This document shows positions 24,707 to 33,810 of a stretch of 64,000 nucleotides of DNA, in pieces (position 1 is the first letter of the stretch; every line of letters starts with the position of its first letter). A program made the translations under genes and the position numbers. The notes beneath the pieces were generated by a model. That model was given only the letters and a program-made list of their open reading frames with translations, did not search any database and was not told where the DNA came from. The DNA is from JBBREP01 sp963716525 (GTDB taxonomy: Bacteria; Actinomycetota; Acidimicrobiia; IMCC26256; PALSA-610). The stretch is taken from assembly GCA_963716525.1 (NCBI GenBank), contig OY970315.1, forward strand, positions 4,278,001 through 4,342,000, written 5' to 3'.

Positions 24707-25678
24707 ATGGCTCGCCCGCAGCCGATCGCACCGATGCTCGCGTTCGCGCGGGCCATACGACCGAGTGGGCCGGCCTGGGCATGGGAGCTGAAATGGGACG
24801 GCGTGCGCGCCGTCGCCACCGTTGCCGGCGGTGAGATCGAGCTGTTCAACCGGCGCCTCCTCCCGGTGACGCACCGCTATCCCGAGTTGGTCCACGGCGC
24901 CGCATTCGGCACGCGCCGCCTCGTGCTCGACGGCGAGATCGTCGCGACGGAGCCCGACACGGGCCGGCCGAGCTTCCAGCTGCTGCAGTCGCGCATGCAC
25001 CTCGACAACCGCCGCCAGATCGACGAGCTCGCCGCGAGCGTGCCCGCGTCGTACATGGTGTTCGATCTCGTGCACCTCGACGGCCGATCACTCATCGAGG
25101 AGCCGTACACCGTGCGGCGCGCCGAGCTTGCGGCGCTCGCGTCGCACGGGTTGCCGCCGGGGTGGCACGCGCCCGGGAACGCTGTGGGCGACGCCGCGCC
25201 GATGTGGGACATCACCGAGCAGTACGGGCTCGAGGGTGTGGTGGCGAAGCGGCTCGACTCGCGCTACGAGCCCGGGCGCCGCAGCGGCGCATGGGTGAAG
25301 GTGAAGCGCACGAACCGCATGGAGATGGTGGTCGGCGGATGGCTGGAGGGGCTGGGCCGGCGCGCCGGCCGGGTGGGCTCGCTCGCAGTCGGCTACTACC
25401 CCACCGGCGGAGGCGCCAACGCCAAGCTGCTGTACGCCGGCAAGGTGGGATCGGGACTGGCCGAACGCGACCTCGACGCCTTGGCCGGCGCGTTCGCGCG
25501 CATCGCCACCGACGAGTCGCCCTTCGCCGGGCCAATCGAACGAGGCGTGCACTTCGTGCAGCCGGTGGTCGTGGCGGAGGTGCGCTTCACCGAGTGGACC
25601 GACACCGGCACCATGCGCCACCCGGTCTTCATGGGTCTGCGCACCGACAAGGACCCGCGTGACGTGCACCGCGAGTAG
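24707..25678 (+). CDS. ATP-dependent DNA ligase, LigC-type
   Basis: A 323-aa ATP-dependent DNA ligase consisting of adenylation and OB domains only. The motif I nucleophile is Lys29 in ELKWDGVRA; motif III is LVLDGEIVATE; motifs IV and V are GLEGVVAKRLDSRYEPGRR and WVKVKR. The size matches mycobacterial LigC, which acts in repair or non-homologous end joining beside LigD; no Ku, polymerase or nuclease domain is adjacent. ATG start at 24707, 26 bp after the LLM stop. Confidence 0.9.
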   Translation: MARPQPIAPMLAFARAIRPSGPAWAWELKWDGVRAVATVAGGEIELFNRRLLPVTHRYPELVHGAAFGTRRLVLDGEIVATEPDTGRPSFQLLQSRMHLDNRRQIDELAASVPASYMVFDLVHLDGRSLIEEPYTVRRAELAALASHGLPPGWHAPGNAVGDAAPMWDITEQYGLEGVVAKRLDSRYEPGRRSGAWVKVKRTNRMEMVVGGWLEGLGRRAGRVGSLAVGYYPTGGGANAKLLYAGKVGSGLAERDLDALAGAFARIATDESPFAGPIERGVHFVQPVVVAEVRFTEWTDTGTMRHPVFMGLRTDKDPRDVHRE

Positions 25679-25722
25679 CCCGTCCCACTACACGTTCGGC
25701 GATCGTCCAGACTTGTAGGGCA

Positions 25723-26235
25723 GTGGTGGTCGACGGTTTCGTGGGGTGGTACGAGCGGGAGCACGAGCGCGTGTTCGCGTCGCTCTACGCGCTCTGCAGT
25801 GATGCCGACGCCGCGGCCGACGCCACCGACGAGGCGTTCGCCCGGGCGTACCTCCACTGGGATCGCGTGGCGGCGATGGCATCGCCGGGCGGTTGGACGT
25901 ACCGGGTGGCGCTCCACGCGCTCCGCACGAGCCTGCGGCGGGGCCGCCGCCGGCGTCATGCCGAAGCCGACGCTGCCGCGGCAGCGTCGATGCGCGCCGC
26001 CGCGCCAGCACGGGACGACGTGGCGCTGTGGGCACTCGTTGCATCGCTGCCCGAGCGGCAGCGGACCGCGATCGTGCTGCGCTACGTGGCCGACCTCACC
26101 GAGGCCGACATCGCTGCGGCGATGCGGATACGTCGCGGGACGGTCGCTGCGACCCTGCACCAGGCGCGAGCCCGGCTCGCGGCCGCGTTGCGCGACGACG
26201 ACAACGAAGCAGCACTGAGGAGCGAGCATGGATGA
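25723..26235 (+). CDS. ECF-type RNA polymerase sigma factor
   Basis: A 170-aa extracytoplasmic-function sigma factor. Region 2 covers about residues 8-70 (YEREHERVFASLYALCSDAD, then TDEAFARAYLHWDRV); region 4 is LPERQRTAIVLRYVADLTEA plus the helix-turn-helix AAAMRIRRGTVAATLHQARA. Start is GTG 25723. It overlaps the next gene by 8 bp; that gene encodes a membrane protein that may act as its anti-sigma partner. Confidence 0.9.
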   Translation: MVVDGFVGWYEREHERVFASLYALCSDADAAADATDEAFARAYLHWDRVAAMASPGGWTYRVALHALRTSLRRGRRRRHAEADAAAAASMRAAAPARDDVALWALVASLPERQRTAIVLRYVADLTEADIAAAMRIRRGTVAATLHQARARLAAALRDDDNEAALRSEHG

Positions 26236-27337
26236 GCTCGTCGCGGCCGGCGCACGATTGCGCGCCGCCGCACCCACACCGGCGCCGAAGTTCGACCGGG
26301 TTACCGCGCGCGCCCGCCGGCACCAGCGGCGGCGACGGTTGCAGGCCGCGACGGCCGGCGTGCTCGCGGTCGCGCTCGCCACGGTCGGCGTGTGGGTGGG
26401 CGCCCGTGCGGCCCGCCACACCGTCCGGACGGAGGAGCCGACGACGGCGCCCCATCGCGTGGCCGCGCTGTCGCCGCAACTCCGGGCCCACGTCGGCCTC
26501 GACGTGCCGAAGGGCTGGGTGCCGGTCGACGTCGGTGCGGTACGGGTCTGGGTACCGCCGGCGTCGATCTTCGGCTGTCAACCGGGAGGCCGCTGCGTGG
26601 GCCGCACGATCATCCTCCGGGACCGACCGTCGGATCACACCGGGCAGTTCGTCTCGATCCGCACGCCGGTCTCGACGGCTTCCAACGGCGAGCCGTCCGC
26701 GACGATCAACGGCTATCCGGTGTGGGCAACGGGCGTCAGCCGCATCCAGCCGCCGACTGGCTCGAGCGCGGCGCCGGTGACGATGCGCACGTACGAGGTG
26801 CCGGCACTGCGCGCGGTGATCACGGTCTCGGATGGCGCCGATGCCTCGCGCGTCTGGCGCTCGCTCGCGCCGTCGGCACGCACGGTGGTCCTCTCGTCGA
26901 CGAAGCAACCAGCGGCAACGTCGAACTGGCGCACGATCGTCGATCGCGGCGTCTCGTTTCTCGTACCTCGGTCATGGCGGGTCGTCGAAGCGAGTGGGAT
27001 GACGCCATGCCGCGGTGCACCGGCGCACTCGGTGACCATCGGTCAATACCGCGGCCCGTTTCCGAGCTGCCCAGCGTTCGGTACCTCGGGCGGCGTGGCG
27101 AGCACGCGCATCGATCGCATCAGCACGGTCGCGAATTTCACGGGCGACCCTCCGCCTTCACAGACCGTGCGGATCGGAGGCCGGCTCCTCCGTGAATGGA
27201 CAGACCTCGCGGCGCCGACGACCACGGTCGTGATCACCGTCGACGGCGTCCACGGCATCCAATTCGACCTCGGTGCCGACGGTCGGGTCGACGCCGCGAT
27301 CATCGCCTCGCTGCGCTACGCGCCGCCGAGGAGTTGA
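26228..27337 (+). CDS. Single-pass membrane protein, putative anti-sigma or sensor partner
   Basis: A 369-aa protein: about 40 cytoplasmic residues with a basic RRHQRRRRLQ stretch, one membrane helix (about residues 41-62, AATAGVLAVALATVGVWVGA), and about 300 extracytoplasmic residues with two pairs of Cys (GCQPGGRCVG; MTPCRGAPAH ... FPSCPAFG). The position directly behind an ECF sigma gene, overlapping it, is that of an anti-sigma factor, but the zinc-binding HxxxCxxC anti-sigma motif is absent. So the role is inferred from context only. Its end overlaps the convergent acyl-CoA dehydrogenase by 22 bp. Confidence 0.65.
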   Translation: MDELVAAGARLRAAAPTPAPKFDRVTARARRHQRRRRLQAATAGVLAVALATVGVWVGARAARHTVRTEEPTTAPHRVAALSPQLRAHVGLDVPKGWVPVDVGAVRVWVPPASIFGCQPGGRCVGRTIILRDRPSDHTGQFVSIRTPVSTASNGEPSATINGYPVWATGVSRIQPPTGSSAAPVTMRTYEVPALRAVITVSDGADASRVWRSLAPSARTVVLSSTKQPAATSNWRTIVDRGVSFLVPRSWRVVEASGMTPCRGAPAHSVTIGQYRGPFPSCPAFGTSGGVASTRIDRISTVANFTGDPPPSQTVRIGGRLLREWTDLAAPTTTVVITVDGVHGIQFDLGADGRVDAAIIASLRYAPPRS

Positions 27338-28465
27338 CGGGCGATGACGGTGCGCTGGATCTGGCTGGTGCCCTCGTAGATCTGGGTGACTTTCGCGTCG
27401 CGCATCATGCGCTCGGCCGGCAGCTCGCGCGTGTACCCCACGCCGCCGAGCAACTGCACCGCGTCGGTCGTGACGCGCATCGCGGTATCGGACGCGAACA
27501 ACTTCGCCGTCGAGCTGGCCCGCGCCGTTCCGGGAAGGCCCTCGTCGATCAGCGTGCACGCGCGGTACACGAGCAGCCGGGCCGCGTCGACAGCCGTCGC
27601 CATGTCGGCGAGCATGAACTGGATGCCCTGGAAGTCGGCGATCTTCTTACCGAACTGCGAACGGTCCTGCGTGTACTGCACCGCAAGATCGAGCGCTCCC
27701 TGCGCGAGCCCGAGCGCCTGCGCGGCCACGAGCGGCCGTGAGCGATCGAGCGCGCCCATCGCGTAGTAGAACCCGCGCCCCTCCTCCCCCACAATGTTCG
27801 ACGCGGGCACGGCACAGTCGTCGAAATGCAGCATGCCGGTAGGCGAGCCGCGCATGCCCATCTTCTGTTCGAGCTTGCCGACGGTGAACCCCGGCGTGCC
27901 GGCCTCCACCACGAACGCGCTCGATGCCGCGATGCCCGGCCGCCGGGTCGGTCTTGCAGAACACGGTGTAGTAGTGCGACACGCCCGCGTTCGTGATCCA
28001 CGCCTTCGTGCCGTTGATCACGTAGTGCTCGCCGTCGCGCACGGCACGGGTCTGCATCGACGCGACGTCGCTCCCCGCGTTCGGCTCCGACAGGCAGTAG
28101 CTCGCCTGCTGCTCGCCCGCCGCGACCGGCGGCACCACCCGCGCCCGCAGCTCCGGGGAGGCGTGGTCGAGCACCGCCGTCATGCCGAGCTTCGAGATGA
28201 ACACGAACAGGCTGGAGCTGCCGCACACCCGCGCCACTTCCTCGACGGCGATCGCGTGCGCGAGCACACCGCCGCCCTGCCCTCCGTACTCCTCGGGGAA
28301 CGGGAGCCCCGCGAACCCGGCCGCCTGCCACGCGTGCCACGACGCCCACGGGTATTGCTCCGACTCGTCGACCTCTCGGGCGTGGGGCGCGATCTCGTGC
28401 TCGGCAAGCTTGCGCAGCGCGGTGCGCAGCTCCTCCATCTCCTCGGGCAGCTCGAATTGGGTCAC
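27316..28465 (-). CDS. Acyl-CoA dehydrogenase, frameshifted
   Basis: FAD-dependent acyl-CoA dehydrogenase, 382 aa after repair, introducing the alpha-beta double bond in acyl-CoA. FAD-loop YCLSEPNAGSDVASMQTRAV, middle YVINGTKAWITNAG, YTQDRSQFGKKIADFQGIQ, and the C-terminal MMRDAKVTQIYEGTSQIQR whose Glu (YEG) is the catalytic base in short/medium-chain enzymes. The frame changes near 27935 at TCGAGCGCG; dropping one base gives the expected SAFVVEAGTPGF. GTG start at 28465. Confidence 0.87.
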
Positions 28466-28499
28466 ACCACGAGCGTAGGAGCAGCCGTAACGTCGGCCC

Positions 28500-29319
28500 A
28501 TCACCGCGCACGAGCTGTCCGGCCACGTCGCGCTCGTCACGGGCGCGAACCACGGGATCGGCGCCGCTGTGGCGCGGGCGCTCGCGGCGAGTGGAGCCGG
28601 AGTCATGCTCGCCTACCTCCGCCTCGCCGACGCGCACGACGCCGCACTGCCGACCGAGTACGGCGCGGCAGCGGGCCGCGACCGCCGACGCGATCGTCGA
28701 CGCGATCGTCGCGGCGGGTGGGCGTGCCGCCGCGATCGAGATCGATCTCGCCGACGTCGACGCGCCGGCCCGGCTGTTCGACGCGGCCGAGGCCGAGCTC
28801 GACGCGGTCGACATCCTGGTGAACAATGCGAGCAGCTGGCGCCAGGACACGTTCCGGCCCGACGCGGCCGCCGACCGCCTCGGCCGTGCCCTCGCGCCGG
28901 TCACGCCGCACACCATCGACGCGAACCTCGCCGTCGACGCGCGCGCCGCCGCGCTCCTGATCGCCGAGTTCGCGCGCCGGCATCGGGCGCGGGGTGCCAA
29001 CTGGGGCCGCATCGTGGGCATGACGTCGAGCGGGCCGGACGGCTTCCCGGAGGAGGCGTCGTACGGCGCCGCCAAGGCCGCCCAGGCGCACTACACGATG
29101 ACCGCAGCCGTGGAGCTCGCGCCCTACGGCATCACCGCCAACGTCGTGCACCCGCCCGTGACCGACACCGGCTGGATCACCGACGACGTGCGCGCGTTCG
29201 TCGCCGGCGACCGCGACCACACCCACGTCGCCTCACCCGCCGACGTCGCCGAAGTGGTCGCCTGGCTGTGCAGCGACGCGGCCCGCCTCGTGAGCGCCAA
29301 CGTCATCCGTCTGCGGTGA
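28500..29319 (+). CDS. SDR-family oxidoreductase, frameshifted, no canonical start
   Basis: Short-chain dehydrogenase/reductase. NAD(P) motif VALVTGANHGIGAAVARALA, NNAS (VDILVNNASSW), and the catalytic YGAAKAAQAHY (YxxxK) are present. A net +1 frameshift near 28675 splits it. The frame opens just after a TAA at 28488-28490 and there is no ATG, GTG or TTG before the TGANHGIG motif; the codon at the expected place is ATC (28500). Either AUC is used or a base is wrong. The substrate is unknown. Confidence 0.75.
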
Positions 29320-29320
29320 A

Positions 29321-29862
29321 TCAGGCCGTGGCCGCCGCCACCGACGCGCTCGCCGCGCCATGTCGCGATCGCAGCAGGATCGGCGGGCACGTTCTCCAGC
29401 AGGACCGTTGGTACCAGATCGACCGCGAAACGGCGCACGTCGTAGTGGTGCGCGGCACCGAGCACGAGCATCACGCGCTTGGCCACCCACGCGGCATCGC
29501 CGGAGCCGTCGTAGCCGAAGATCGACACCGCGAGGTCGACGTCGGGCTTGACCGGCGCCCGCCCGTAGCGGGCCGCCCGCTTCATGGCCACCTCGGCCAC
29601 CACCGCACCCACGTCGTCGAGCGTCTCCGACGGGTCGAGCACCCACGAGTCGCGCTCGGCGGCCCACGAGCGTGAGCGCGTAGCCGATGTTCGGGCCGGG
29701 ACGGCCCCGCAACGGTTCGTCGTACTCGCTGGCCGCGGCCCCGTCGCCGGGCCGCACGGCGTACCACGCCCGCGGCGCGGGCATCGCGACGCCCGGCGGC
29801 AGGTTCTGGCGGTGGCGGGGCTGCTCTTCCCGGCTGACGGGCACGAACGGATCGGTCGGCAC
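29321..29862 (-). CDS. Conserved hypothetical protein, frameshifted
   Basis: I do not recognise the family. Pieces: MPTDPFVPVSREEQPRHRQN (GTG 29862), then LRGRPGPNIGYALTL; after a shift near 29665, DPSETLDDVGAVVAEVAMKR, VDLAVSIFGYDGSGDAAWVA and HHYDVRRFAVDLVPTVLLEN. A second shift near 29345 brings it to a TGA at 29321-29323, directly against the SDR stop. Without that shift the frame would run on antisense through the SDR, which I consider wrong. Length after repair is about 179 aa. Confidence 0.55.
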
Positions 29863-29911
29863 GGGCCGCCAGCCTAGGCACGGGGGCCGTAGCGCGTCGT
29901 ACAGCGACGCG

Positions 29912-31549
29912 CTACGAGGCCCTCGGGGTTTCCTGCTCGGCTCGGAGCAGGCAGTAGTGCATGGCGTCGAGCAGCGCCTTCCACGACGCCTCGATGATGT
30001 TCTCGTCGACACCGATCGTGGTCCACGAGCCCCGGCCGTCGGTGGAGTCGATCAGCACACGCGTCACCGCGCGCGTGCCCTTGTTCGAGTCGAGGATGCG
30101 CACCTTGTAGTCGGTGAGCCGCAGCTGCGCGAGCGCCGGGAGCGCGCCTTCGAGCGCCTTGCGCAACGCCGCGTCGAGCGCGTTCACCGGCCCGTTGCCC
30201 TCGGCGGTCACGATCGCGCGCCGGCCGCCCACATGCACCTTCAGAGTGGCCTCGGTGAACACCTCGATTGCCTGCGGGTCGTCGGGCCGATCGTTGGCCC
30301 ACGGCGCGCGGCCCTCACGGGTCTCCACCTTCCACGTCTCGATCGTGAACCAGTCCGGCTCCCAACCCGTGGCGCGCCGCATGAGCAGCTCGAGCGAGCC
30401 GTCGGCGACCTCGAAGTGGTAGCCCTCGTGCTCGAGCCGCTTCAGCGTGTCGACCACCTCGTTGAGCTGCGGGCCGTCGAGCTCGAAGCCGAGCTCGTTC
30501 GCCTTCAGCGCCAGCGTGCTGCGGCCCGCGAGCTCGGACACCACGAAGCGGGTGCCGTTGCCCACCTGCTCGGGGTCGATGTGCTCGTAGGCGTCGGGCC
30601 GCTTCGCGATCGCGCTCGTGTGCAGGCCGGCCTTGTGTGCGAACGCGGAGTGGCCCACGTAGGCCGCCTGCGGGTTGAGCGGCATGTTCACCAGCTCGGC
30701 CACGTGGTGCGCGACGGTGGTGAGCCGGTCGAGGCGGTCGCGCGGGATCGTGTCGATCCCCATCTTCAGCGTGAGGTTCGGGATGATCGCGGTGAGGTTG
30801 CAGTTGCCGGTGCGCTCGCCGTAGCCGTTGATCGTGCCCTGCACTTGCACCGCGCCGCCCCGCACGCCCGCGAGCGCGTTCGCCACGCCGGTGCCCGCGT
30901 CGTCGTGGAGGTGCACGGCCACGCCCACGTCGTTGCCGAAGTAGTCGACGACCTCGTGCACGATGCGCTCCACGTCGAACGGCAGGCAGCCACCGTTCGT
31001 GTCGCAGAGCACGAGCCGGCTCGCGCCGGCGGTGGCCGCAGCCTCGAGCACACGCAGCGCGAACTCGGGGTTGGCGCGGTAGCCGTCGAAGAAGTGCTCG
31101 GCGTCGAACAGGACCTCGCGGCCCTGCCCGCGCAGGAACTCGACCGAGTCGGCCACCATCGCGACGCCTTCGTCGAGCGTGGTCTCGAGCGCCTCGATCA
31201 CGTGGTAGTCCCACGCCTTGCCCACGATGCACACCGCGGGAGTGGCCGCCTCGACGAGGTTGCGCAGCGTGTCGTCGGAGTCGACCTTACCCTTCACCCG
31301 CCGCGTCATGCCGAACGCGACGAGCGTGCTCGTGTCGAGCTTCAGCTCGTGTTGCGCGCGCCGAAAGAGCTCTTCGTCCTTCGGGTTCGCGCCCGGCCAG
31401 CCGGCTTCGATGTAGTGCACGCCGAGCCAGTCGAGCTGCTCGGCAATGCGCAGCTTGTCGTCGACGGTGAGCGAGATGCCTTCGAGCTGCGAACCGTCGC
31501 GCAGGGTGGTGTCGTACACCTCGACGGTGCGTACCGCGTCAGGAGACAT
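29912..31549 (-). CDS. cimA: (R)-citramalate synthase / 2-isopropylmalate synthase-family protein
   Basis: Condenses acetyl-CoA with pyruvate (citramalate synthase), a threonine-independent route to 2-oxobutyrate and isoleucine. The 545-aa protein has YDTTLRDGSQLEGISLTVDD (catalytic Arg-Asp), VHLHDDAGTGVANALAGV (metal HxH-type region), GTINGYGERTGNCNLTAI, and a C-terminal LeuA-type allosteric domain. The RDGSQ form and YGERTGN are those of the CimA group; true LeuA (RDGEQ) is the separate gene at 41883. Its start overlaps the ilvE stop by 11 bp, in an operon leuB-ilvE-cimA. Confidence 0.9.
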   Translation of the reverse strand: MSPDAVRTVEVYDTTLRDGSQLEGISLTVDDKLRIAEQLDWLGVHYIEAGWPGANPKDEELFRRAQHELKLDTSTLVAFGMTRRVKGKVDSDDTLRNLVEAATPAVCIVGKAWDYHVIEALETTLDEGVAMVADSVEFLRGQGREVLFDAEHFFDGYRANPEFALRVLEAAATAGASRLVLCDTNGGCLPFDVERIVHEVVDYFGNDVGVAVHLHDDAGTGVANALAGVRGGAVQVQGTINGYGERTGNCNLTAIIPNLTLKMGIDTIPRDRLDRLTTVAHHVAELVNMPLNPQAAYVGHSAFAHKAGLHTSAIAKRPDAYEHIDPEQVGNGTRFVVSELAGRSTLALKANELGFELDGPQLNEVVDTLKRLEHEGYHFEVADGSLELLMRRATGWEPDWFTIETWKVETREGRAPWANDRPDDPQAIEVFTEATLKVHVGGRRAIVTAEGNGPVNALDAALRKALEGALPALAQLRLTDYKVRILDSNKGTRAVTRVLIDSTDGRGSWTTIGVDENIIEASWKALLDAMHYCLLRAEQETPRAS

Positions 31550-32457
31550 GCTCGCACCAGTCCTTGTACTTGTCGACCTGGCCGCGCACGGCCTTCGCGT
31601 ACTCGTCGGCGATCGCGAGCGTCATCGGCCCCGGACACGGAATCTCGCGGTCGTCGACCGAGTTCACCGCGCTCGACCTCCGCCGCGGTGCCGCACGCGA
31701 ACATCTCTTCGGCGACGTAGAGATCGCTGCGCGAGAGCTCACCCACCTGCACCTCGAAACCCAGATCTCTCGCGATCGTCGTGACCGAGTGCTGCGTGAT
31801 CCCCTGGAGCGCACCGGCCGACATCGGCGGAGTGACGAGCACACCACCACGCGCGACGAACACGTTCTCGCCGGGGCCTTCGCTCACCAGGCCGGCCGTG
31901 TTGAGCATGAGCGCCTCGTCGTAGCCGGCTTTCACGGCCTCGATGTGCGCGAGCGTGGAATTGACGTAGTTGCCGGTGGTCTTCGAGGCCGGCGGCATGA
32001 TGTTCTGGTCGTGGCGCCGCCACGAGCTGATCTTCATACGGATGCCCTTCGTGAGGCCGTGGTCACCGAGGTAGCGACCCCACGGCCAGCACGCGATCGC
32101 CACGTCGACGGTGCACGGAATCGTGCTGAGACCCATCTCTCCGTAGCCGTAGTAGGCAATCGGGCGGATGTAACACGACTCCTCGCCGCTCGCGCGCACC
32201 ACCGACTTCGTCGCCACCACGAGTTCGTCGACCGAGTACGGCAGATCCATCTGCATGATCCTCGCCGAGCGGTGGAGACGTTCGATGTGGTCGGTGAGGC
32301 GGAACACCGCCGGCCCCTGCGGTGTCTCGTAGGCGCGAATGCCTTCGAACACGCCCATCCCGTAGTGCAGCGAGTGCGTGAGCACATGGATGCGCGCCGC
32401 GTCCCAGTCGACGAGCTCGCCGTTCATCCAGATCTTCGGGGTGGGCGTGATGGGCAT
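31539..32457 (-). CDS. ilvE: Branched-chain amino acid aminotransferase, frameshifted
   Basis: PLP fold type IV transaminase, last step of Leu, Ile and Val synthesis; 305 aa after repair. HSLHYGMGVFEGIRAYETPQ, the PLP-Lys region PPASKTTGNYVNSTLAHIEA and SEGPGENVFVARGGVLVTPP are all present. The frame breaks near 31670 at GTCGAGCGCG; dropping one base gives AEV-SAVNSVDDREI and the normal end. ATG at 32457, 27 bp after leuB. Confidence 0.92.
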
Positions 32458-32484
32458 CGCAGTGACCTTTCGGGTGATGAAGTG

Positions 32485-33477
32485 CTACAGCGCGCCGCGG
32501 ATCGCGGCGGCGATGTCGCTCGTGGAACCGGTGACGCCGTCGGTGGCGTCGATGGCTGTGCGGATACGGGCCGCGGCAGTGGCGTCGCCGAGGAACTCCA
32601 GCATCATCGCAGCCGAGATCACCGCGGCGCGCGGGTCGGCCAAGCCCTTGCCCGCGATATCGGGCGCCGAGCCGTGGACCGGCTCGAAGAACGACGGACC
32701 GGTGCGGGCCGGGTTGAGGTTGGCCGACGCGGCCCGACCAATCCCGCCGCTGATCGCGCCGGCGAGGTCGGTGAGGATGTCGCCGAACAGATTGTCGGTG
32801 ACGACCACGTCGTAGCGGCCCGGGTCGGACACCATGTAGATGCAGGCGGCGTCGACGTGGTGGTAGTCGGTGCGCACGTCGGGGTACTCGGCCGCGACCG
32901 TCGTGAACGTGCGCTGCCACAGATCGCCGGCGAAGGTGAGGACGTTCGTCTTGTGCACGAGCGTGAGCTTCTTCGCGCTGCGGCCGCGCGCCAGGTCGAA
33001 CGCGTAGCGGACACACCGCTCCACGCCCATGCGTGTGTTCACCGAGCCCTGCGTGGCGACCTCGTGCGGTGTGCCGTGGCGCAGGAACCCACCTTCACCC
33101 GCGTAGGTGCCCTCGGTGTTCTCGCGGATCACCACGAAGTCGACGCCGTCGTTGTGGCGGCCCGGACCCGCCTTGAACGGCCGCAGGTTCACGTAGAGGT
33201 CGAGCGCGAACCGGATCTTCAGCAGCAGACCACGCTCGAGCACGCCAGGCGGCACGTCGGGGGTGCCCACCGCGCCGACGAGGATCGCGTCGTAGCCGCG
33301 CAGCACCTCGAGCTCCTCGTCGGGCAGGACCTCGCCGGTTCGCAGGTAGCGGGCGCCGCCGAGGTCGAATTCGGTGGTGTCGATCGCCACGCCAGTGGCC
33401 CGCACCACGTCGAGCGCCACCGCGGTGACCTCGGGGCCGATCCCGTCTCCACCAATCACGGCGATTCGATGGGTCAC
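32485..33477 (-). CDS. leuB: 3-isopropylmalate dehydrogenase
   Basis: NAD-dependent oxidative decarboxylation of 3-isopropylmalate in leucine synthesis; 330 aa. Start RIAVIGGDGIGPEV, LRPFKAGPGRHNDGVDFVVI, VIRENTEGTYAG, metal/substrate loop VVTDNLFGDILTDLAG and FEPVHGSAPDIAGKG. GTG start at 33477 with GAGGAG 11 bp upstream. The GTG overlaps the stop of a 26-codon ORF whose beginning copies the start of leuB. First main enzyme gene of the operon leuB-ilvE-cimA behind an Ile/Val-type attenuator. Confidence 0.95.
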   Translation of the reverse strand: MTHRIAVIGGDGIGPEVTAVALDVVRATGVAIDTTEFDLGGARYLRTGEVLPDEELEVLRGYDAILVGAVGTPDVPPGVLERGLLLKIRFALDLYVNLRPFKAGPGRHNDGVDFVVIRENTEGTYAGEGGFLRHGTPHEVATQGSVNTRMGVERCVRYAFDLARGRSAKKLTLVHKTNVLTFAGDLWQRTFTTVAAEYPDVRTDYHHVDAACIYMVSDPGRYDVVVTDNLFGDILTDLAGAISGGIGRAASANLNPARTGPSFFEPVHGSAPDIAGKGLADPRAAVISAAMMLEFLGDATAAARIRTAIDATDGVTGSTSDIAAAIRGAL

Positions 33478-33554
33478 CAGCTCGCGCTCCTCGATTGGGC
33501 GCCGGGCACCCCCACCCAGCGCACACCACCAATCACCGCGATTCGAAGGGCCAC
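33474..33554 (-). CDS. 26-aa ORF: partial duplicate of leuB start, coupled to leuB
   Basis: GTG at 33554 with AGGGAG 4 bp upstream, ending in a TGA that overlaps the leuB GTG (GTGA). Its first nine codons read MALRIAVIG against MTHRIAVIG of leuB; 33528-33554 and 33451-33477 are 24/27 identical. The attenuator terminator ends 22 bp upstream of this GTG, the same distance as at leuA (23 bp). So this position looks like the original leuB start, with leuB now re-initiating downstream. Confidence 0.6.
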   Translation of the reverse strand: MALRIAVIGGVRWVGVPGAQSRSASW

Positions 33555-33576
33555 AATGCTCCCTGGATCCAGATAT

Positions 33577-33600
33577 GAAAATGCCGCCCGGTGGGCGGCA
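33577..33600 (-). terminator. Attenuator terminator upstream of leuB-ilvE-cimA
   Basis: Minus strand: TGCCGCCC-ACC-GGGCGGCA stem followed by TTTTC. It lies 29 bp after the stop of an Ile/Val-rich leader ORF and 22 bp before the first downstream start codon. Position and form are those of a transcription attenuator rather than an end-of-operon terminator. Confidence 0.82.
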
Positions 33601-33629
33601 GTCGCGAACACCGGGGTGGCCGGCGCCCG

Positions 33630-33713
33630 CTACGGAATGACGATGATGTACGTGGGGATGTGTGTGGGGATAGCGTGCCGCGGCCGGCAGGGCGATGACG
33701 TCACGCCTCGCAT
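33630..33713 (-). CDS. Leader peptide with Ile-Ile-Val-Ile run (attenuation control)
   Basis: Short ORF of 27 codons from ATG 33713, or 24 from GTG 33704, ending T-Y-I-I-V-I-P-stop (ATC ATC GTC ATT CCG TAG) and with two more Ile codons just before (AIPTHIPT). A -10 like TACGAT at 33717-33712 suggests a leaderless start at the GTG. Ribosome stalling at the Ile/Val codons when those aminoacyl-tRNAs are scarce would prevent the terminator 29 bp downstream from forming. The operon makes Ile, Val and Leu. Confidence 0.8.
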   Translation of the reverse strand: MRGVTSSPCRPRHAIPTHIPTYIIVIP

Positions 33714-33810
33714 CGTATCCGAAGTGAACCGGCTCTCAGGCGAGATGAACTGCACGGTGCACTTGCCCGTAGTTTCTCGCAGCGTCCTGAACGTCCGGCC
33801 GGGAGGGCCC

